Positions 45,829 to 55,111 of a stretch of DNA of 64,000 nt are shown in pieces. The notes under the pieces were generated by a model that was not told where the DNA came from, did no database searches, and worked only from the letters and a program-made list of their open reading frames with translations. The stretch lies in contig NC_015727.1 of the NCBI RefSeq assembly GCF_000219215.1, positions 1,178,001 to 1,242,000 of the forward strand. The letters are read 5' to 3'. Every line of letters begins with the position of its first letter. Within the stretch, counting starts at the first letter, position 1. The position numbers and the translations under genes were made by a program. This stretch comes from Cupriavidus necator N-1 (GTDB lineage Bacteria > Pseudomonadota > Gammaproteobacteria > Burkholderiales > Burkholderiaceae).

Positions 45829-46050
45829 CCCTGAGCGAGCGACTGCTGCAGGCGCAGACGGACATAGGAGCGGCACTCGGCTGCGTCAAGGTTGCCGGAC
45901 TGCTGAAGGAGATCGACGGGTGGACCGGCTTCACCCGCGATTTTTCTTACCAAAGACGGGTGAGCTGGTGGTCGGTCAATTGGAAACCGCGCTTGAGCTT
46001 TTTTTTGCTCAACAGCGAGGCCCTTGTGCTGCAATACTGTCCGATTTCTG
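45829..46050 (+). mobile_element. Tn3-family transposase remnant
   Basis: One frame gives ALSERLLQAQTDIGAALGCV, then KVAGLLKEIDGWTGFTRDF, which resembles the conserved segment of Tn3-type TnpA. A shifted frame continues FFLPKTGELVV. Homology then fades. No terminal repeats were seen, so this is a small scar of about 130-220 bases. Confidence 0.5.
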
Positions 46051-46111
46051 AAGCGTGCCACACTGGAGCCCCACGGCCCCGCTCCGCCCGGGGCTGAGTC
46101 CGGCCAGCGCC

Positions 46112-47584
46112 TTAAGCCAGCTTCAGGTTCACATTCTTGGTGTACGTAAACTCCAGCAACTCGGCAAAGCATTCCTCACGGCCTATGCCCGACTGCTTCA
46201 CGCCGCCGAAAGGCGCACCCATGAAGTGCTGGCTGGAGTTGTTGATCCACACATAGCCCGTGTGCATGCGTTTGGCTGCACGATGCGCCGTGTTCAGGCT
46301 TTGCGTCCAGATCGAGCCAGTCAGGCCAAACTCCACGCCATTGACCTGCTCGAACAACGCGTCTTCGTCGCTCCACTTGAAAACCGACATGATGGGGCCG
46401 AACACTTCTTCCTGAGCCAAACGCATGTGCGGCTTCATGTCGGCGAACACAGTGGCTTCGTAGAAGAAGCCGTCCTTCAGAGCAGGGGCGTCCGGCTGCT
46501 TGCCACCGCACACCAGCCGTCCGCCATCTTCCAGACCCTTAGCCACATAGCCCTGCACTTTTTCCAGTTGTGCACGGCTGACGAGCGAGCCCATCGTGGT
46601 CTCGGGGTCTGTCGGGATCCCGGGCTTGTGGCGCTGCGGCAGCAACTGGACGATTTTCTCCAGTACCTGGTCATGGATGGACTCATGCAGAAAGACGCGG
46701 CTGGTGGAGCCGCAGCTCTGACCCGACCAAGTGAAGTTCATACCTCCCAGGATGCCGTTCACAAGTTTGTCGAGATCCGCATCGGGGTAGGCAATCAGCG
46801 CGTTCTTTCCGCCAAGTTCCAGTAGTACAGGCTTGAGGTTGTCCGAAGCGGTCTTCATGACGGCACGGCCTGTGGGCACTCCGCCAATCAGCGTGATCTT
46901 GCGCACCAGCGGGTGCCGTGCCATGGCGTCGCCGCATTCACGACCGCCGCACAAAAAATTCGCAACACCGGCCGGAAAGATATCGCCCACCAGTTCGGCT
47001 AGCCGCAGGATGGACAGCGGCGCCTGGTCGGGCGACTTCACCACCACGGTGTTGCCGGCCGCCAGCGGCGCGGCAAGGCGTGCAGCGGCAAACATGAGTG
47101 GGTGGTTATACGCCACGATACGGGCGATAACGCCTAGCGGCTCCTGCATGGTGTAGTTCAGGTTGCCGTCGCCCATGGGGATGGTCTCCCCTTTGATTTC
47201 CGTGGCCAGGCCTGCGAAGTACTCCAGACAGTCGGCAGCAAAGGCCGCGTCCATGGCCAGAGCCGACACCGGATTGCCATTGTTGAGCGAGTCCAGCAGC
47301 GCCAGCGGCTTGGCATGCTCGCGCAACACCGCGGCGGCCTTGCGCAGGTAGCGCCCCCGCTCGACGGGTGGCGTGGCGGCCCAGGCTGGAAAAGCTGCAT
47401 GGGCCGCCTGCACCGCGGCGGCCACATCGGCCTCATCGGCAAGCGGCGCAGTGGTAATGGTCTCGTTGTAAGCCGGGTTGATGGTCTCGGCGTAGCCGCC
47501 CGCCTTGGGGGTGTGCCACGCACCGCCGTAGTACAGTTCGCGTCGCGTCGGCAAGACGCCGGGGGGAATTTCGTGTGCGCGCAT
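46112..47584 (-). CDS. NAD(P)-dependent aldehyde dehydrogenase
   Basis: 490 residues, full length. Visible motifs are the catalytic Cys in SGQSCGSTSR, the Glu in LELGGKNALI, the NAD-site ITLIGGVPTGRAVM and EEVFGPIMSVF. It oxidises an aldehyde to the acid. It is the last gene of the class II aldolase-Bug-ThDP enzyme operon (46 bases after the ThDP gene), so it probably oxidises the aldehyde released by that decarboxylase or lyase. Confidence 0.93.
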   Translation of the reverse strand: MRAHEIPPGVLPTRRELYYGGAWHTPKAGGYAETINPAYNETITTAPLADEADVAAAVQAAHAAFPAWAATPPVERGRYLRKAAAVLREHAKPLALLDSLNNGNPVSALAMDAAFAADCLEYFAGLATEIKGETIPMGDGNLNYTMQEPLGVIARIVAYNHPLMFAAARLAAPLAAGNTVVVKSPDQAPLSILRLAELVGDIFPAGVANFLCGGRECGDAMARHPLVRKITLIGGVPTGRAVMKTASDNLKPVLLELGGKNALIAYPDADLDKLVNGILGGMNFTWSGQSCGSTSRVFLHESIHDQVLEKIVQLLPQRHKPGIPTDPETTMGSLVSRAQLEKVQGYVAKGLEDGGRLVCGGKQPDAPALKDGFFYEATVFADMKPHMRLAQEEVFGPIMSVFKWSDEDALFEQVNGVEFGLTGSIWTQSLNTAHRAAKRMHTGYVWINNSSQHFMGAPFGGVKQSGIGREECFAELLEFTYTKNVNLKLA

Positions 47585-47630
47585 AGGTTCTGTGTCCTCA
47601 ACAATAGAAATGCCGGGCGCCGGAGCGCAA

Positions 47631-49436
47631 TCAGTCCTTCGACCGCGTCAGGCCCGCCGTCATGGCCGGGCTGTAGCCGGTTTGCACCACCACGTCGACC
47701 ACCACGGTCTCGCCCTTCTTGACTGCTGCGATGGCATCGCGCAGGACTTCTTCCAGTTCGGCGGCGTCCTCGACTGGGCCGATGCCGGTAAGCCCCTGGC
47801 CGCGCGCCATCATGGCGAGGTCGGGCGGTGGGTCGCTGATGCGCTGGCCTATCCAGCGGTTCTCAATCGGCCGCTTGCGCTGGCGCGCGACGCGCTCCTG
47901 GTGCACCTCGTCGTTGAAGAATGAACGGTTGTTGCACACCACCATCAACATTGGGATGCGTGCATTGGCGGCCGTCCAGAGCGCGTTGACGCCCATCATG
48001 TAGTCACCGTCGCCGATCACCGCGACCGGTAGACGGTCGCTGCCTTTGAGGGCCAGCGCAGAGCCTATCGACATGCCGGGGCCCGAGCCGATGCCCCCGC
48101 CGCCGTCGTACCCTAGAAAGTCCAATGGGTGCCGGAAGTCCCACATCTCGCCACTCCAACTCAACGGCAGGCGCATCAGGCAAACCTCTTGCTCACCAAC
48201 GGCGCGCTTTAAGGTGGCCGCCAGCGTGGTCACCGTAATGTTGCTACCGCTGGTGGCGCCTGGCACGGGCAGCGTCACTGAGACCGGGGGAAGCGGCCGT
48301 TTGGCGGGCGCCGGCGTTTCGCGCGGCTTGACGTGCTGGTTCAACAAGGCCACGGCCGGCTCAGGCTCGCACAACATGAAGACATCGACCGGCGGCAGGC
48401 CCTGGTGGTCCATGCTCCAGCCATTGTGGCTGTAGTGGTCCACGGAGACCTGGATGATCTTGCTGCCGACGGGCTTGTCTCCCCAGGCCTGCTTCAGCGT
48501 TCCTGAAAGATCCAGCCAGTCCAGGCTGAGCACCACGTCGGCTTCGCGCAAGACTTCCTGTGCATTAGCTGTGAGAAAGGCACCGCTGGGCGCTGCGTGC
48601 AGCGGGTGGTCGGTCGGAAAGGCCGCGCCGACACGCAGGTCGGTCAGCACTTCAGCGTTCAGAGTTTCGGCCAGCTGGATGCGCTGCTCCCAGCCTTCGA
48701 CGTCGCGGGACACGCGGCCCATCAGGATCACCGGGCGGCTGGCTTCTGACAGAAGCGCTGCCGCCTGCGCCACGATGTCATCCGAAGGCCGGGCCGGCGG
48801 CGGCGCGAGATAGCGCGCCGGCTCGGGAATCGCCGGCCGCTCAGCCAGCCTCGATTCCTGCAGTGCCGCATCAAAACAGACGTAGACCGGGCCCTTGGGT
48901 GCGGTGGTGGCAATCTGGCGGGCCCGCAGAAGCGCTTCGTGCGCGGACGGAATCGAAGCCGGCTGCGCATCCCACTTGATAAAGTGGCGCACCAGCGCGG
49001 CCTGGTCCTGCGCCGTATGAATCCAGTCGATCCACGGCCGGCGCTTGTTCGCGTCGACCGGTCCGGTGGCACCCAGCACAATGACCGGCACGCGATCCAC
49101 CCAGGCATCGAAAATAGCCATGGAGCCGTGCATCAGCCCGACATTGCTGTGCACAATGGCCACCAGCGGCTTGCCAGTAACTTTGGTGTAGCCGTGCGCG
49201 ATGGCCACCGCATGCTCTTCATGGAGCACCACCATCATCTGCGGCTTTTCATTGCCCAGGTGGTTCACGATACTGTCATGCAGGCCGCGAAAACTTGCGC
49301 CGGGATTGAGCAGCACATAGGGGATGTTCATCGCGCGCAGCATGTCGGCAATCGCGTCACTGGCCCAGACGGCTTCATCCGGTTCGGAAGGCGTAGGAAT
49401 ATCGCGGCGTACGGAGGGACCGGATGGAACGTTCAT
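47631..49436 (-). CDS. Thiamine diphosphate-dependent enzyme (acetolactate synthase/benzoylformate decarboxylase superfamily)
   Basis: 601 residues from the ATG at 49436 (GGGAG ahead). It has three ThDP-fold domains: N-terminal Pyr domain with the activating Glu in LHEEHAVAIAHGY, central domain near 200-350, and C-terminal PP domain with the ThDP/Mg motif IGDGDYMMGVNALWTAANAR ending at NN. It cleaves or joins 2-oxo-acid carbon skeletons. It has no biosynthetic acetolactate-synthase small-subunit partner. Lying between a Bug receptor and an aldehyde dehydrogenase, it is more likely a catabolic decarboxylase or lyase. Confidence 0.9.
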   Translation of the reverse strand: MNVPSGPSVRRDIPTPSEPDEAVWASDAIADMLRAMNIPYVLLNPGASFRGLHDSIVNHLGNEKPQMMVVLHEEHAVAIAHGYTKVTGKPLVAIVHSNVGLMHGSMAIFDAWVDRVPVIVLGATGPVDANKRRPWIDWIHTAQDQAALVRHFIKWDAQPASIPSAHEALLRARQIATTAPKGPVYVCFDAALQESRLAERPAIPEPARYLAPPPARPSDDIVAQAAALLSEASRPVILMGRVSRDVEGWEQRIQLAETLNAEVLTDLRVGAAFPTDHPLHAAPSGAFLTANAQEVLREADVVLSLDWLDLSGTLKQAWGDKPVGSKIIQVSVDHYSHNGWSMDHQGLPPVDVFMLCEPEPAVALLNQHVKPRETPAPAKRPLPPVSVTLPVPGATSGSNITVTTLAATLKRAVGEQEVCLMRLPLSWSGEMWDFRHPLDFLGYDGGGGIGSGPGMSIGSALALKGSDRLPVAVIGDGDYMMGVNALWTAANARIPMLMVVCNNRSFFNDEVHQERVARQRKRPIENRWIGQRISDPPPDLAMMARGQGLTGIGPVEDAAELEEVLRDAIAAVKKGETVVVDVVVQTGYSPAMTAGLTRSKD

Positions 49437-49469
49437 GGAAACTCCCAGGTAAAAATACAAAGAAGAGAA

Positions 49470-50447
49470 TTACTCTGGCTTAATGTTTGCGGCCCTGATC
49501 ACCTCTGCCCAACGCTTCTGGTCGCTGGCGATCAGTCTGGTGAATTCTTGGGGCGTGCTGGTCTCCGCATAGATGCCCTGCTCGGCCAGCTTGCCCTGTA
49601 CATCGGGCAGCGCCAGCGAGCGGCGCAACTCAGCATTGAGCTTGTTGATGATGGCCGGTGGCGTCTTGGCTGGGGCAACCATACCGATCCAGATATCGCT
49701 TTCGAAATTGGGAAGCGTCTCGGCAATCGTCGGCACCTTCGGAAGCAGCTCGACGCGCTTCGCGCCACTGGTGCCAAGCGCGCGCAGCTTGCCGCTTCGG
49801 ATGAACGGCAGGGCTGAATTGATCGGGCAGAACATCATGTCCACATTGCCACCCAACAAATCTACGAGCGCGGGGGCCGAGCCTTTGTATGGAATCTGGG
49901 TGATGCGGGTTCCTGTCATGGACTTGAAGACTTCCGCTGCCATGTGCTGCGGGCTCCCCGAGCCGGCGGACGCATAAGAAAGCTTCTCGGGGTTGGCTTT
50001 TGCCAGCGCAATCAATTCGGCGACCGAAGTTGCCGCCACCTTGCCTGGCGACACCACCAGCACCATGGGCACGCGACCCAGCAGGGTGATGCCCGTCAGG
50101 TCCCGGCTCACCTCAAATGGCAGCCTGGGATACAGAACCGGGTTAACCGCCACGGTCTGATTGGGTGCAACGGCGATGCTATAGCCGTCGCCTTCGGCCC
50201 TGGCTATGAAATCGGTGGCGATATTGCCTGCGGCACCCGGCTTGTTTTCAACGATGACGGGCTGGCCAAAAGACTCGGACATTTTCTGCGCCAGGATTCG
50301 GGCAAGCACGTCATTGGATCCGCCGGGCGGCAGCGGCACGACGATGTGGATGGGCTTGGTCGGGTAGGTCTGCGCCGAGGCAGGTACGCCAATGATCACG
50401 GTGGCAAGGCAAAGGGCAAGCATCCCTGTGCCGGGATTGAATTTCAT
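49470..50447 (-). CDS. Bug-type TctC-family substrate-binding protein
   Basis: 325 residues: signal peptide (LALCLATVIIGVPASAQT), then YPTKPIHIVVPLPPGGSND, VENKPGAAGNIATDF and the C-terminal AKTPPAIINKLNAELRR. AGGAG precedes the ATG. It is co-directional with the class II aldolase gene upstream (290-base gap) and the ThDP enzyme downstream (33-base gap). It presumably captures the carboxylate that this operon degrades. Confidence 0.94.
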   Translation of the reverse strand: MKFNPGTGMLALCLATVIIGVPASAQTYPTKPIHIVVPLPPGGSNDVLARILAQKMSESFGQPVIVENKPGAAGNIATDFIARAEGDGYSIAVAPNQTVAVNPVLYPRLPFEVSRDLTGITLLGRVPMVLVVSPGKVAATSVAELIALAKANPEKLSYASAGSGSPQHMAAEVFKSMTGTRITQIPYKGSAPALVDLLGGNVDMMFCPINSALPFIRSGKLRALGTSGAKRVELLPKVPTIAETLPNFESDIWIGMVAPAKTPPAIINKLNAELRRSLALPDVQGKLAEQGIYAETSTPQEFTRLIASDQKRWAEVIRAANIKPE

Positions 50448-50737
50448 GTCTTGTCTCCTGTATTTACTGCGGGTGGGGCCCTGTCAGGTTGCGGGCCCTT
50501 TCGCGTTAGAGCGCGTGCAGTAAAGACGCAGCAATCGCTCGTCCACGTCACCGCATTCCGGCATATTTGTTATCGTCAGTAGCGCCGTCGGCTGGTGTTT
50601 CCTGTTTTCGTGATTCGTGCGTGACCTTTATGAGTTCCTCTCGAAAAGCCTTTGCTTACGGTTCGAGAGCGATGTGGGCATCAGTAATAGACGCGCCGGT
50701 GTTGGCAGCAAGCGACACGCACCGGCACGCGCCCAGG

Positions 50738-51532
50738 TCAGCGTCCGTCCACGGCGCCGGTGCGCTGCACCCGCATCTTCCAAAGCGCCCATGGACGTTC
50801 GATTTGCGTTTCGATATTCCGGCAGGCAGTATCGGCTTCGCCCTGGCTGAGGTAAGTCACCTCGCCAAGCCGCATAGCGCCCACCTGTAGCTGCGCATTC
50901 ACTTCTGCGTAGACCGCTCGGTAGACGGCGTGCTTGAGCGTGGGACCGACGACGGTGGAACCATGGCCCCGCATCAAAACAAACGACGCCTCGCCAAGCT
51001 TCTGCGCAAGCGCAGCGCCAAGCTTGCCATCGCGGATCAGCAGGTCGGTCGCGTCGCCGGCAGTTTCGCGAATCTCGAAGATCGGTGTTCCAGCGCCCAG
51101 GAAACCGCTCATATGGCATACGGGCCTGAAGGGGGTGTTCTTGACGACGCTGAATGGAAGTACGGTAGGCGAGTGGCTGTGCACGATGGCGTGCACGTCG
51201 GGTCGGGCCCTGTAGATCTCGCCATGGATGAATCGCTCCAGGTAGATGGCGCGCCCCCCCGCGTTGACTGGAGACCCGTCCAGCTTGAACTCCACAATGT
51301 CGTCTGGCGTAACAGTGGCGGGTGCCATGTTCCTCGCCAGCAGAAACCGGCCTGGATCCTTGTCGTGCCGGACGCTGACGTGGCCAAAGGCATCGACAAT
51401 GCCCTGATCGAACAAGATGTGATTGGCGCACACCAGGTCTTCGATCAACGTGTCGCTTGCGGAGCCGGAAGGACGATCGAGATCTTCAGCGTAGTCGACG
51501 CTGCTGCCGGGATTGGTATGGGAGTTGCACAT
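50738..51532 (-). CDS. Class II aldolase/adducin-family protein
   Basis: 264 residues. Zn-binding histidines by pattern are HSHSPT (near 117-119) and RGHGS (near 193). The family start ANHILFDQGIVDAFGHVSVR is a hallmark. Members are fuculose-type aldolases, 3-oxo-tetronate-4-phosphate decarboxylases (OtnC) or decarboxylases of aromatic diols, so the reaction is open. It leads the operon with the Bug receptor, ThDP enzyme and aldehyde dehydrogenase. The LysR gene ends 149 bases upstream, with a palindrome in the gap. Confidence 0.88.
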   Translation of the reverse strand: MCNSHTNPGSSVDYAEDLDRPSGSASDTLIEDLVCANHILFDQGIVDAFGHVSVRHDKDPGRFLLARNMAPATVTPDDIVEFKLDGSPVNAGGRAIYLERFIHGEIYRARPDVHAIVHSHSPTVLPFSVVKNTPFRPVCHMSGFLGAGTPIFEIRETAGDATDLLIRDGKLGAALAQKLGEASFVLMRGHGSTVVGPTLKHAVYRAVYAEVNAQLQVGAMRLGEVTYLSQGEADTACRNIETQIERPWALWKMRVQRTGAVDGR

Positions 51533-51638
51533 GGAGGGCCTAGTCTCAGGTTGGCGAATGTGGTTCGATTCGCGTCCCGGGACATACGACGCCGCACTAC
51601 TGCCCGGAACGTCGTTACAGCTTAGACTTGGGTTGATG

Positions 51639-51655
51639 ATAGGTCTATTAGCTAT
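51639..51655. promoter_or_regulatory. Possible LysR site before the class II aldolase operon
   Basis: ATAGGTCTATTAGCTAT has ATAG/CTAT arms. It resembles the palindrome on the other side of the LysR gene (ATAGC...GCTAT at 52642-52657), suggesting one regulator for both. Confidence 0.4.
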
Positions 51656-51681
51656 TTAGGCCTTGATCCATACTCCACCAA

Positions 51682-52626
51682 CTATGATTTGAGATGCACC
51701 TGCAGGGCGTTGTTTTGCGGCGCGGCGTCGCGGATGAACTGCAAGAGCGCTGCCTGAAAAGCGGAGAAGCGCTTGTCTTCCCGGTACACCACGTAGGATG
51801 GAATCTTCATTGGCAAGTCGGGGCGATCAAGGACCACCAGGTCTCCGCGTGCCACATCGGCGCGGATCGAGGAAGCAAGCATGAAACTCAGCCCGATGTC
51901 CTGCCGGACCGCGTGCTTCATCGCTTCAGGATGCCCCAGCTCCAGCACGACCCTGCGGTTCTCGAGGCCATGCTTGCGCAGATGCGTGTCCTCCAATTCA
52001 CGCCTTGCCAGATTCCGTGGCGTGCTGATAAAGGGCGCCTGATGAAGGTCGAGTTCCTTTGACGGTTGTTTGACCCAGCGGCTGCCCGGCGCGCATACCA
52101 GCAAAAGGTCTTCCTCCCACAGCGGAATCGCCGTCAGCCCATCCAGATCTTGCTTTGCCGTCAGCAGGATTACCGCAAAATCGCAGCCCCCTATGCGCGT
52201 CGCGTCCACTGCCGCTTGCGGGTTTGAAATCTGAACGGTCACCAGTCCGTTGGGGTGCTGCCGGTAGAAATCCACTATCAGTGGCGGCAATGCATAGGAG
52301 CCGATCGACATCGACGTTGCAACGACCGCGTTTCCGGCACCCCCGCCCTCAAGTCCTGCGAGCTCCCGCTCGATCTCGCGCGTCCGCGTGATGACTTCGG
52401 TCGCCCAACGATAGACACGCTCTCCTGCTTCGGTGAGCGCGATGTTCCTGCCGGCACGCGCCACCAGGGGATACCCCAGCCGGGCCTCCATGCTGCGCAG
52501 GTGCGCAGTGACGACGGGTTGCGCAATGCACAGCCTGTCGGCTGCGCGCGTCACACTGCCGAGCTCCGCCACGGTGCAGAAAACTTCAAGTTTCTGGAAA
52601 GTGAGATATGGGTCGAATCCGCGCAC
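51682..52626 (-). CDS. LysR-family transcriptional regulator
   Basis: 314 residues from a GTG start. The N-terminal winged helix spans about 9-68 (TVAELGSVTRAADRLCIAQP, VVTAHLRSMEARLGYPLVAR) and the effector domain about 95-300. It is divergent from the Bug-porin pair at 52.7-55.1 kb and lies upstream, on the same strand, of the aldolase-ThDP-aldehyde dehydrogenase operon. It is well placed to control both. Similar ATAG/CTAT palindromes flank it on both sides. Confidence 0.92.
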   Translation of the reverse strand: MRGFDPYLTFQKLEVFCTVAELGSVTRAADRLCIAQPVVTAHLRSMEARLGYPLVARAGRNIALTEAGERVYRWATEVITRTREIERELAGLEGGGAGNAVVATSMSIGSYALPPLIVDFYRQHPNGLVTVQISNPQAAVDATRIGGCDFAVILLTAKQDLDGLTAIPLWEEDLLLVCAPGSRWVKQPSKELDLHQAPFISTPRNLARRELEDTHLRKHGLENRRVVLELGHPEAMKHAVRQDIGLSFMLASSIRADVARGDLVVLDRPDLPMKIPSYVVYREDKRFSAFQAALLQFIRDAAPQNNALQVHLKS

Positions 52627-52640
52627 GCGCCTCCTCCATC

Positions 52641-52658
52641 CATAGCTGGATTGCTATG
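52641..52658. promoter_or_regulatory. Palindrome in the LysR-Bug divergent promoter
   Basis: CATAGC-TGGATT-GCTATG has perfect 6-bp arms. It lies 15 bases upstream of the LysR start and about 100 upstream of the Bug start. Confidence 0.6.
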
Positions 52659-52760
52659 TGATTACGGTATAAGAACTATTTGAAGATATGGATGAGGTTA
52701 CCCACAATTGCAGCCACAAACAACATGGTGGCCTGGCATCAGGCCCTCGCAGGAGACAGC

Positions 52761-53813
52761 ATGGACTGCACGACCTTTATCAATCGCGTTTCTTGCCGGC
52801 CCCGCGGTAAGTCATGCCCTGCCTCGGAAAGGGCACCGTTGGCCAAGGTCGCAGCAGCCACGCTCGCGGCAATGCTCTGGTCGACCGTAGTGGTCCAGTC
52901 CGCCTTCGCGGCAGAAGACTATCCCACCAGGCCGGTCCGCATTGTTGTGCCCTTTCCCGCCGGCGGCGGAACGGACAGCATTGCTCGCGTACTCGCAAAA
53001 TCCTTCACGACGGATACAGGACAACCTTTTATCGTAGAAAACCGCGCCGGCGCGTCCGGGAACATCGGCCTCGATGCCATCGCGAAATCGCAAGCAGACG
53101 GCTACACCATTGGCCTCACCACCAGCAATCTCACGATGAATGGCGCGCTGTACAAGCGGTTAGCCTTCGATCCGCAGCGAGATTTCCAGCCGGTCTCGCT
53201 GATTGCCTCGTCCCCGCTCGTCATTGGTGTATCGAACACGCTTGGCATATCGGCATTGTCGGCCCTTCGCGCCAAAGCGAAAGCGTCTGGCCAGCCGCTC
53301 GCATACGCATCGTGCGGAAACGGCACACCGCAGCATTTCGCCGGCGCCATGCTCGCCGCGGCGTGGAATGTACGCTTCGTCCATGTTCCCTACAAGGGCT
53401 GTGCGCCGGCATTGGTCGATGCGTTGGGCGGCCAGGTGCCCATCTTTATCAGCACGGTAGCCAATGCGCTTCCGTATAGCCGCGATCCCCGTATCGGAGT
53501 GCTGGCGGTCACCGGTCATGACCGCAGCAGGTACATTCCGGCGGTACCCTCAACGTCGGAACAAGGCGTGACCAGCCTGGATATGCGCGTGTGGTTCGGG
53601 CTCATTGCCCCGAACGGCCTGCCTGAGCCCGTTCTGAAGAGACTGGTCGCGCTCACGTTGGCCGCAATGAAAAAGCCTGAGGTGCGCAAGATCCTCGAGG
53701 CCCAGGGATATGACGCGGTGGGTTCAGATCCGGCAACTTTTGCCGCGACAATCGCGACCGAAATCCCGTTCTGGAAGCAACTCGCGGCGAAGTACGCGAT
53801 ATCTCTCGAATAG
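52761..53813 (+). CDS. Bug-type TctC-family substrate-binding protein
   Basis: 350 residues from the ATG at 52761, chosen because AGGAG lies 5 bases before it. A long basic N-region leads to a hydrophobic core and the cleavage site QSAFAAEDYP, then TRPVRIVVPFPAGGGTDSIA, VENRAGASGNIGLD and HVPYKGCAPALVDALGGQVP. It is divergent from the LysR gene and followed by a porin gene, forming an uptake module (outer-membrane pore plus periplasmic binder). The inner-membrane transporter is not encoded here. Confidence 0.93.
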   Translation: MDCTTFINRVSCRPRGKSCPASERAPLAKVAAATLAAMLWSTVVVQSAFAAEDYPTRPVRIVVPFPAGGGTDSIARVLAKSFTTDTGQPFIVENRAGASGNIGLDAIAKSQADGYTIGLTTSNLTMNGALYKRLAFDPQRDFQPVSLIASSPLVIGVSNTLGISALSALRAKAKASGQPLAYASCGNGTPQHFAGAMLAAAWNVRFVHVPYKGCAPALVDALGGQVPIFISTVANALPYSRDPRIGVLAVTGHDRSRYIPAVPSTSEQGVTSLDMRVWFGLIAPNGLPEPVLKRLVALTLAAMKKPEVRKILEAQGYDAVGSDPATFAATIATEIPFWKQLAAKYAISLE

Positions 53814-53991
53814 TGCTTGCTTGCTGCCCGTTCCGGCAGCACAGAAACGTCAATCCACAAGTCGTACTTGGACCTGGGAGCCGACGCGGACATGCGCCGC
53901 ACCGCCTGCCTCAGTGCGCCCACTCGCGCCGCGCTCACTGCGCGGCGCAGCGTTTTCCCACCCTGCGTGCAATAAGAAAATGGAGAATTCC

Positions 53992-55080
53992 ATGAGAAGA
54001 ACACTGTGCCTCGGCATTCTGCTGGCGACATCGGCACAGCTTGCCGCCGCGCAATCGTCGGTTACGCTCTACGGCGTAGCCGACATCGGCCTCGAGTACC
54101 TCAGCAATGCCAATGCGCAAGGCGACAAACTGTTCCGGATGACCTCGGGCAATGTGTCCGGCTCGCGCTGGGGCTTGCGCGGCGTCGAGGACCTCGGCGG
54201 CGGCGCCAAGGCGGTCTATGTCCTGGAGAGCGGATTCGACCTCGACGCCGGCACCTCCAGCCAGGGCGGCCGGCTCTTCGGGCGGCAGGCCTTCGCCGGG
54301 CTGGAAAACCAGTGGGGCCGCGTCACACTCGGGCGGCAGCAGAATGCACTGTATGACCTTCTGATCAACTATGAGCCAATGGTGCTGGCCGCGCACTATT
54401 CCGCGCTGATGATGGATCCCAACTTCGTCGGTCGCTACGACAACACTGCCAAGTACACAGGGAAGTTCGGGCCCGTGACCGCCGTCGCGCTGTACAGCTT
54501 TGCCAGGGGTACCACCATCACCAGCGGCGGCGCCAGTTCGCTTGCCAGTGAAACCGCGGGCGACCTCAAGAGCGACCGCGCCTTCGGCGGCGGGCTGGAA
54601 TACGCGGGCGGCCCCTTCGGCCTGACCCTGATCTACGACCAGCAGCAAGGCACGCGCGGCCTCACGGGCCAGAATTCTGGACAGCGCGACCGCCGCCTTG
54701 CAGCGGCCGGCAACTTCAGCTTTGGCAGTTCCACGCTGTTCGCCGGCTATCGCTGGTTCAGCGGCAATATCGGGCTGGCGGCGACCGCGCCAGGCCGCCG
54801 GAACGATGTTTATTGGCTGGGTTACCGCCTGCAGGCCACACCGGCCCTGAGCCTCACAGCGGCCGGCTATTACTTTAACGACAAGCGCTCTGGGCAAGAC
54901 CCGTGGAGCCTGGTAGGGTCAGCCAACTATGCGCTGTCCAAACGCACCGACGCCTTCCTGACCATCGGCTATGCGCGCAACAGGGACAACTCCAATCTCG
55001 GTCTGAACGGCTTCGGCAGCACCATCGCGGCCGGGCAGAACCAGACTGGCGTCACACTGAACCTTCGACACAAATTCTGA
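53992..55080 (+). CDS. Gram-negative general porin (Burkholderia/Neisseria type)
   Basis: 362 residues from the ATG at 53992 with GGAG 6 bases before; upstream frame to 53710 runs into the Bug gene and is not coding. Signal peptide MRRTLCLGILLATSAQLAAA is followed by QSSVTLYGVADIGLEYLSNA, the typical porin N-terminus. GSRWGLRGVEDLGGGAKAVY and RLFGRQAFAGLENQWGRVTL follow, and the C-terminal Phe (NLRHKF) is needed for outer-membrane assembly. It is a 16-strand trimeric porin by family. It is probably co-expressed with the Bug gene. Confidence 0.94.
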   Translation: MRRTLCLGILLATSAQLAAAQSSVTLYGVADIGLEYLSNANAQGDKLFRMTSGNVSGSRWGLRGVEDLGGGAKAVYVLESGFDLDAGTSSQGGRLFGRQAFAGLENQWGRVTLGRQQNALYDLLINYEPMVLAAHYSALMMDPNFVGRYDNTAKYTGKFGPVTAVALYSFARGTTITSGGASSLASETAGDLKSDRAFGGGLEYAGGPFGLTLIYDQQQGTRGLTGQNSGQRDRRLAAAGNFSFGSSTLFAGYRWFSGNIGLAATAPGRRNDVYWLGYRLQATPALSLTAAGYYFNDKRSGQDPWSLVGSANYALSKRTDAFLTIGYARNRDNSNLGLNGFGSTIAAGQNQTGVTLNLRHKF

Positions 55081-55111
55081 CGGCGGCCCGGCCGCTCGCA
55101 AGCCCGATAAG

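Noticed and set aside
45507..46097. A 196-codon hypothetical gene after the rhamnonate operon
   Set aside because: The frame starts inside the rhmD gene, and its only recognisable part is a Tn3 transposase scar.
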